A stretch of 64,000 nt of DNA, from assembly GCF_023715645.1 (NCBI RefSeq), contig NZ_JAMBOP010000012.1, positions 1-64,000 of the forward strand, in the 5' to 3' direction. Of the stretch, positions 59,454 through 64,000 are shown one piece after another (within the stretch, counting starts at the first letter, position 1; every line of letters starts with the position of its first letter). The position numbers and the translations under genes were made by a program. The notes below the pieces were generated by a model. That model had not been told where the DNA came from and did not search any database. It worked only from the letters and a program-made list of their open reading frames with translations. Source of the stretch: Bacillus cytotoxicus (GTDB lineage Bacteria > Bacillota > Bacilli > Bacillales > Bacillaceae_G).

Positions 59454-60923
59454 ATGAGATACGCTGTGTATGTAAGGGTTTCTACAGATCGTGATGAACA
59501 GGTATCATCTGTAGAAAACCAAATAGATATTTGTAGATACTGGATCGAAAAGAATGGTTATGAATGGGATGGAAATGCAGTTTACTTTGATGATGGTATT
59601 TCTGGTACAGCTTGGTTAGAACGTCATGCTATGCAATTGATTCTAGAAAAGGCTAGAAAAAAAGAATTGGATACAGTAGTTTTTAAATCTATACATCGCT
59701 TAGCACGTGATTTAAAGGATGCGTTGGAGATTAAAGAAATTTTAGTAGGACACGGAATACGCTTGGTAACAATAGAAGAAGGCTATGATAGTTTATATGA
59801 AGGAAAAAATGATATGAAGTTTGAAATGTACGCGATGTTCGCATCTCAGTTACCAAAAACCTTGTCAGTTTCCATAACAGCAGCATTAACTGCAAAAATA
59901 CGACGTGGTGAGTATGCAGGAGGGCAGATACCTTATGGATATGATGTTGTTGATAAAAAGTATGTTATTAACGAAGAAGAGAAAGAAGTTGTTCTAAAAA
60001 TTTATGAGTTATATGAAAAAGGATTGGGTTATATAAAAGTAGCAAATGTCCTGAATGATATGGGATATAGAACGCGGAATGGAATCCCTTGGAAATTTTC
60101 AGCTGTGCAAAAGATTATACGAAGTGCTGTGTATAAAGGTGACCATATAATGAACAAATATACAAAAATAAAAGTGGATGGACGAAAAAAGCAAGTGCTT
60201 AATCCTAAAGAAAAATGGACTGTTTTTGAGAATCATCATCCCGCAATCATAGATTGTGAACGCTGGGACAAACTAAATGACCCAAACAGGGATAATATTA
60301 AGAAGAGACGTGTCGCACTAGAAAATGAATTACGTGGTATAATCTTTTGTTCACATTGTGGGGATCCTATGAAAACACATCGATCAAGTAGAGCGAGAAA
60401 AAAGGACGGTACTGTTACTGATTATGTATACATGTTATGTTCTCGTTATAGAAACTCTGGTGGTCGTGAATGTGTAAGACATAAACCTATACTATATCCA
60501 GAACTACGCGAACTTGTACTCTATAGGCTTAAAGAAAAAGAATCACAGCTGTTAGATACAGACTTTTATTTTGACGACGAAAATCGATATCAAGAGAAAG
60601 TAAAAAAAATAGAAAAAGACATAAGACAAATAGAATTAAAAAGAGAACGATTACTTGATTTATACCTGGAAGGTGATCGTATTAGCAAGGATGTGTTTTC
60701 ACAGCGAGATAAAAAACTAGAAAATTGGATAAGAGAAAAAGAATTAGAATTATTGAAGTTAAGTGACATGGAAGAACAGGTAAAGGAAAAGAAAGAAATT
60801 AAAGATGCGTTTACATTACTGGCACAATCTGACGATTTATATGGAGTATTTCAGCAGCTTATTAGCAGAATAGATATGGCACAGAATGGAGCTGTAGATA
60901 TTTATTATAGATTTGAGGTTTAA
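59454..60923 (+). CDS. Large serine recombinase (phage integrase)
   Basis: 489 residues. The resolvase catalytic domain has nucleophile Ser10 in YVRVSTDRDEQ, and ISGT, SIHRLARD and the long E helix. A recombinase domain follows, then a zinc ribbon (CSHCGDPM; CSRYRNSGGREC at about 300-345) and a coiled-coil domain (about 380-450) that governs integration versus excision. It ends 25 bases before attR, as expected of an integrase acting at adjacent attP. Confidence 0.96.
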   Translation: MRYAVYVRVSTDRDEQVSSVENQIDICRYWIEKNGYEWDGNAVYFDDGISGTAWLERHAMQLILEKARKKELDTVVFKSIHRLARDLKDALEIKEILVGHGIRLVTIEEGYDSLYEGKNDMKFEMYAMFASQLPKTLSVSITAALTAKIRRGEYAGGQIPYGYDVVDKKYVINEEEKEVVLKIYELYEKGLGYIKVANVLNDMGYRTRNGIPWKFSAVQKIIRSAVYKGDHIMNKYTKIKVDGRKKQVLNPKEKWTVFENHHPAIIDCERWDKLNDPNRDNIKKRRVALENELRGIIFCSHCGDPMKTHRSSRARKKDGTVTDYVYMLCSRYRNSGGRECVRHKPILYPELRELVLYRLKEKESQLLDTDFYFDDENRYQEKVKKIEKDIRQIELKRERLLDLYLEGDRISKDVFSQRDKKLENWIREKELELLKLSDMEEQVKEKKEIKDAFTLLAQSDDLYGVFQQLISRIDMAQNGAVDIYYRFEV

Positions 60924-60925
60924 TT

Positions 60926-60952
60926 TTTGGTCATATTAATACATCGTATCTG
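60926..60952. other. attR
   Basis: Phage half-site TTTGGTCATATTAATACAT (60926-60944), six bases, then TCTG (60949-60952) shared with attL. Joined with the attL half-site it forms an attP of two 19-base inverted arms (17 matches) around a ten-base centre; the centre falls within TCTG. Confidence 0.92.
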
Positions 60953-61207
60953 GTTCGGGGAAGACAACACTTATTAAAATGATTGCTGGTATTAGCGAAG
61001 CAACATCAGGGGAGGTAACAGCATTAGAAACAGTTATGCCAAACTTAGCTGGCATGAAACAAATTGGTTATATGGCGCAAGCTGATGCATTGTATGAGGA
61101 GTTATCTGCTTATGAAAATGCTGATTTTATCGCGACAATGTATGGGTTGAAGGGAAAACAAAAGAGAGAACGTATATTGGAAGTATTTGAGCTTGTGCAG
61201 TTATCTG
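60953..61207 (+). pseudogene. ABC transporter ATPase, 3' part, cut by intron
   Basis: Starting in phase with the 5' part, it reads GSGKTTLIKMIAG, the Q-loop GYMAQADALY and on to ELVQLS, just short of the LSGGQ signature. At 61208 a group II intron begins. The Walker B and the permease portion are absent from the window, so phage excision alone would not restore the gene unless the intron splices and the right exon is present elsewhere. Confidence 0.93.
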
Positions 61208-61911
61208 GTGCGACACGTTTCTCTATAAGTACGTTAGTACGAAATGAGAGTGTTGCTTAAATTTATTTAAGCAATAATAACTAATATATCGAGAGTTGGA
61301 ATGAAAGCCGTCATGTTGAGCTGAAACAACTCCATTGATACTCCTACATGCATGAGGAATGAGTAGAGGAATCATGTGTGAAGCTAGGTGAAGTCGCCTG
61401 AACTAGCCTAAGTGATTGAATTACATCATATGGTGTGGGATAGGGCGGATGGCTGAAAAGGTAACTATGGTGAGAATGTTCCAAAGGGAACTGACAAATT
61501 TGCGAATGTACGGGTCTAAAATTGCACTATATCGAAAGATATAGCACACAATAGTGTGGCGGAATGCCGAGAAGTAAGAGTCACGATGTATGAAATTCGG
61601 TATAGATAACAAAGAATCTATAATTCCGCAGGCTTATAGTAAACGCCTAAGGTTATCATGGATAGCTAGATATATTGGAACGTGGTAAGCAAGAAACTGC
61701 TAAATCAAACAGCTACTACTGGGCAGGTGGATATAAGGTAAAACCGAAATTCCTTTATTCTTGTGAAAGTAGGGGCACAGTACCGATGAAACGGTGATAA
61801 CAAGCCTCTGAGGGATAGCCCCAAGTCTAATTAAGGTTTATTTGATTTTGTGAAAATGAAGTTCAATGGTCTGGTATGAATGTGGGCAAAACACCAAGGA
61901 GGTGTCCACAG

Positions 61912-63717
61912 TTGAACGCAAGAATGAGATATTGGGAGTATTACAATATGCAAGAAACGTTTGACAAGCTATATGAAGATAGTCGAGCCAATAAATCATT
62001 TCAGGGACTGTATGAAATGATTACGGCAGAAAATAATATTTTACTAGCTTATCGAACAATTAAATCCAATAAAGGGTCTAAAACAGCAGGGGTAGATTCT
62101 TTTATAATCGATCAATACAAATCAATGGATAAGGCTGAATTCTTAAACTTGGTTCGTAATCGATTAAATCAATATAAGCCTAAAGCTGTAAAAAGAGTAT
62201 TCATTCCTAAGCCTAATGGTGACAAAAGACCTTTAGGGATTCCAACCATGTTTGATCGACTTATTCAGCAAATGATTAAGCAAATATTAGAACCGATTTG
62301 TGAGGCAAAATTCTATGAGCATAGTTATGGATTTCGACCTTTAAGAGGTGCAAGGCATGCTATCTCAAGAGTTATGTATCTCATTAGTCGAAATACTTTT
62401 CATTATGCCGTAGATATTGACATCAAAGGATTCTTTGACAATGTTAATCATACGTTACTATTGAAACAACTATGGAACATGGGAATTAAAGATAAAAGGG
62501 TGCTAAAGTTGATTTATTTAATCCTAAAAGCACCTATAAAAGGAGTAGGAATCCCACAAAAAGGTACGCCACAAGGAGGAATACTTTCACCACTACTATC
62601 AAATGTGGTTTTGAACGATTTAGACCAATGGATAGCACGACAATGGCATCATTTTCAATCAGATTATGATTATACTAAATCTGGAAATCGCAATCGTGCT
62701 TTGAAAAGAACAAAATTAAAACAGGGCTACATTGTACGTTATGCAGATGATTTCAAAATCATGGCCAAAGATTTTCGTACTGCACAGAAGTGGTTTATGG
62801 CCACAAGATTATATTTAAAAGAACGATTAAAGCTAGATATTTCACCAGAAAAATCAAGAATAATCAATCTAAGAAAAAATAAATCTGAATTTCTAGGTTA
62901 CTCATTATATGTAGTACCTAAAAGAAATAAGTGGGTGTGCAACTCAAACATTTCAGAGAAAAAGAAGAAGCAAATTGAATCTGAATTGAGGAAGCGAAGC
63001 AAATCTATTCAACGGTCAACAACACGGCAAAACGTACAATTATATAATGCCTATGTTTTAGGGTTGCGTAACTATTTTAGGTACGCAACGCATGTAAATA
63101 TTGATATGCATGAGCTCGCATTCAGTGTATCTTTAACATTTTTCAATCGATTAAAAAATGTTGGTAAATACGAAGTTCCGATTAATGCACCTCCGGTGTA
63201 TAAGAAATTCTTTAGAAATAATTATCGAACATTCAAAGTTTGTGGAATTTATTTGTTTCCATTAGCAGATATTCAAACCGCAACCATTTGGAACTATACA
63301 CAAAGTCAAACCCCATACTCTGAGAAGGGTAGAAAGAGTGCCGAGCACAAGGAACTCGATAGAAATGTACTAGGTGAGATAACAAGACTACTTACAGTAA
63401 ATACAATTAGTAGAAGTATTGAATTTTCTGATAATCGTGTATCTAGGTATTCTATGGTTATGGGGAAATGTGAGATATTAAAAGAATTTCTAACTGCCAG
63501 TGTAGTGCATTGTCACCACTATGTTCCATTGGGACTAGGAGGAACAGACGATTATTCTAATTTGCGAATCATCCGAAAGGATATTCATAGACTAATTCAT
63601 GCCACTGATAATCGAACAATTGAGAATTACTTAAAGAGCTTACTTTTGACTGACGAACAGGTTAAAAGAATAAACCAATATCGAAGAGCTTGTAATTTAG
63701 AAGAAATCAAATATTAA
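61912..63717 (+). CDS. Group II intron reverse transcriptase/maturase with HNH domain
   Basis: About 601 residues. RT blocks include GVDSFIIDQYK, RVFIPKPNGDKRPLGIPT, DIDIKGFFDNV, GTPQGGILSPLLSN and YADDFKI. The maturase X domain is about 380-480, and a C-terminal HNH-type endonuclease has CHHYVPLGLGGTDDYSNL. The enzyme splices the intron and drives retrohoming. Start TTG 61912 is chosen because AAGGAGGTG lies seven bases upstream; an in-frame ATG at 61876 has no site. Confidence 0.95.
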   Translation: MNARMRYWEYYNMQETFDKLYEDSRANKSFQGLYEMITAENNILLAYRTIKSNKGSKTAGVDSFIIDQYKSMDKAEFLNLVRNRLNQYKPKAVKRVFIPKPNGDKRPLGIPTMFDRLIQQMIKQILEPICEAKFYEHSYGFRPLRGARHAISRVMYLISRNTFHYAVDIDIKGFFDNVNHTLLLKQLWNMGIKDKRVLKLIYLILKAPIKGVGIPQKGTPQGGILSPLLSNVVLNDLDQWIARQWHHFQSDYDYTKSGNRNRALKRTKLKQGYIVRYADDFKIMAKDFRTAQKWFMATRLYLKERLKLDISPEKSRIINLRKNKSEFLGYSLYVVPKRNKWVCNSNISEKKKKQIESELRKRSKSIQRSTTRQNVQLYNAYVLGLRNYFRYATHVNIDMHELAFSVSLTFFNRLKNVGKYEVPINAPPVYKKFFRNNYRTFKVCGIYLFPLADIQTATIWNYTQSQTPYSEKGRKSAEHKELDRNVLGEITRLLTVNTISRSIEFSDNRVSRYSMVMGKCEILKEFLTASVVHCHHYVPLGLGGTDDYSNLRIIRKDIHRLIHATDNRTIENYLKSLLLTDEQVKRINQYRRACNLEEIKY

Positions 63718-63728
63718 CTTAATTAGAT

Positions 63729-63814
63729 GGAACGCCGTATGAGGTGAAAGTCTCACGTACGGTGTGGTGCGGGGGAAAAGCCGGAGATGACTTCAAAGGC
63801 TTACCTATCGCAAT
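63729..63814 (+). ncRNA. Intron domains V and VI
   Basis: Domain V (about 63730-63766) has GCCGTATGAGGTGAAAGT and CTCACGTACGG forming the canonical catalytic stem with the bulge. Domain VI (about 63769-63811) pairs GCGGGGG with CCTATCGC, leaving a bulged A eight bases from the 3' end, the expected branch point. Confidence 0.9.
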
Positions 63815-64000
63815 AATCTGCTGGTTATCCGGGACCAAACTATTTTCAAACTGAGGAAGAATCTGTTCGACAAGGTGTAAAGCATTTGAAGGAATGTATG
63901 CTCATCCTACAATCCTTTAATAAAGGATATGAAAGTAATATTAAAGCATTATCACAAGCCTATAATTTCGGTGTTGCTTTCGCGGGATTCGTTGGTAATA
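63815..64000 (+). CDS. CwlT-like lysozyme domain, fragment after the intron
   Basis: Open to the window end. Reads SAGYPGPNYFQTEEESVRQG, VKHL and later SQAYNFGVAFAGFVG, the C-terminal half of the lysozyme-like domain of CwlT-type cell-wall enzymes found in conjugative elements. It cannot be the continuation of the ABC ATPase. Its own 5' end is not in the window. Confidence 0.75.

Larger units (their letters stand above)
16651..60952. mobile_element. Arbitrium-type siphoprophage, 44.3 kb
   Basis: A complete temperate phage genome with lysogeny control, recombination, replication, regulation, packaging, head, tail, lysis and integrase modules, all with intact main genes. HNH, P27-type small terminase, HK97-type portal and capsid indicate a cos siphovirus. 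The ends are fixed by the broken ABC gene and the rebuilt attP. The gene order, with FtsK-like and serine recombinase genes after lysis, recalls Bacillus W-beta/gamma relatives (from memory). Confidence 0.95.
61208..63814 (+). mobile_element. Group II intron with ORF
   Basis: It starts GTGCGAC at 61208 and ends ATCGCAAT at 63814 after domains V and VI. The ribozyme domain I-III RNA covers about 61208-61900, the maturase ORF fills domain IV. EBS1 TAGATAAC (61603-61610) pairs with the exon GTTATCTG (61200-61207), eight pairs with one wobble. EBS2 CACAA (61547-61551) pairs TTGTG (61193-61197). All parts look functional. Confidence 0.9.

Overview
The window looks like chromosome of a Bacillus cereus-group bacterium. 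The DNA is AT-rich, ribosome sites are of the strong AAGGAGG type, IS231-type ends and an IS240-like (IS6 family) element are present, and there is a YuzL-like spore-type small protein, a BlaI/M56 pair and a 44.3-kb arbitrium-type prophage. All calls come from reading the sequence; no database search was run.

Left flank (1-16650): a mosaic of ordinary host genes and mobile-DNA debris. Genes include a secreted DUF4879-like protein, a VOC protein, a DUF4885-like protein, an SDR oxidoreductase, a GrpB-family protein, a BlaI-type repressor with an M56 sensor protease, GtrA, an APH-type kinase, and a PadR regulator with its DHA2 exporter. Debris includes orphan IS ends, a 34-bp tandem repeat, an IS240-like element killed by one nonsense codon, two tandem IS231-ended MITEs, and truncated genes such as a PepF-like peptidase.

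Prophage (16651-60952): a cos-type siphovirus integrated by a large serine recombinase into the Walker A motif of an ABC-transporter ATPase gene. Both att sites share only TCTG, and joining the prophage ends rebuilds a near-perfect inverted-repeat attP. The order is: SOS box; aimR-aimP; a promoter with a possible AimR operator and a small aimX-position gene; CI-like and Cro-like regulators sharing TCCGC-N5-GCGGA operators; recombination (SbcC-like ATPase, Bet/RecT); replication (DnaD-like, DnaC-like); small regulators (YpiB-like, AbrB); dUTPase, DUF1064, sigma factor, C5 methyltransferase, ArpU; a cargo spot (small membrane protein and an unknown gene); HNH, terminase, portal, ClpP-type protease, capsid, connectors and tail; M14-peptidase fibre, holin and M15 endolysin. 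The right arm holds an FtsK-like ATPase, a replication-relaxation protein, a HTH protein and the integrase.

Two recoding sites are readable. A +1 shift at CCC-TAA should add two FN3 domains to a fraction of capsid subunits, and a -1 slip at C-CCA-AAC should make the long tail-assembly chaperone.

Right flank (60953-64000): the 3' part of the interrupted ABC gene is broken again by a complete group II intron with an intact reverse transcriptase. The intron's EBS1 matches the ABC exon, but the DNA beyond its 3' end encodes a CwlT-like lysozyme domain, so its flanks come from two different genes (rearrangement or misassembly between intron copies).
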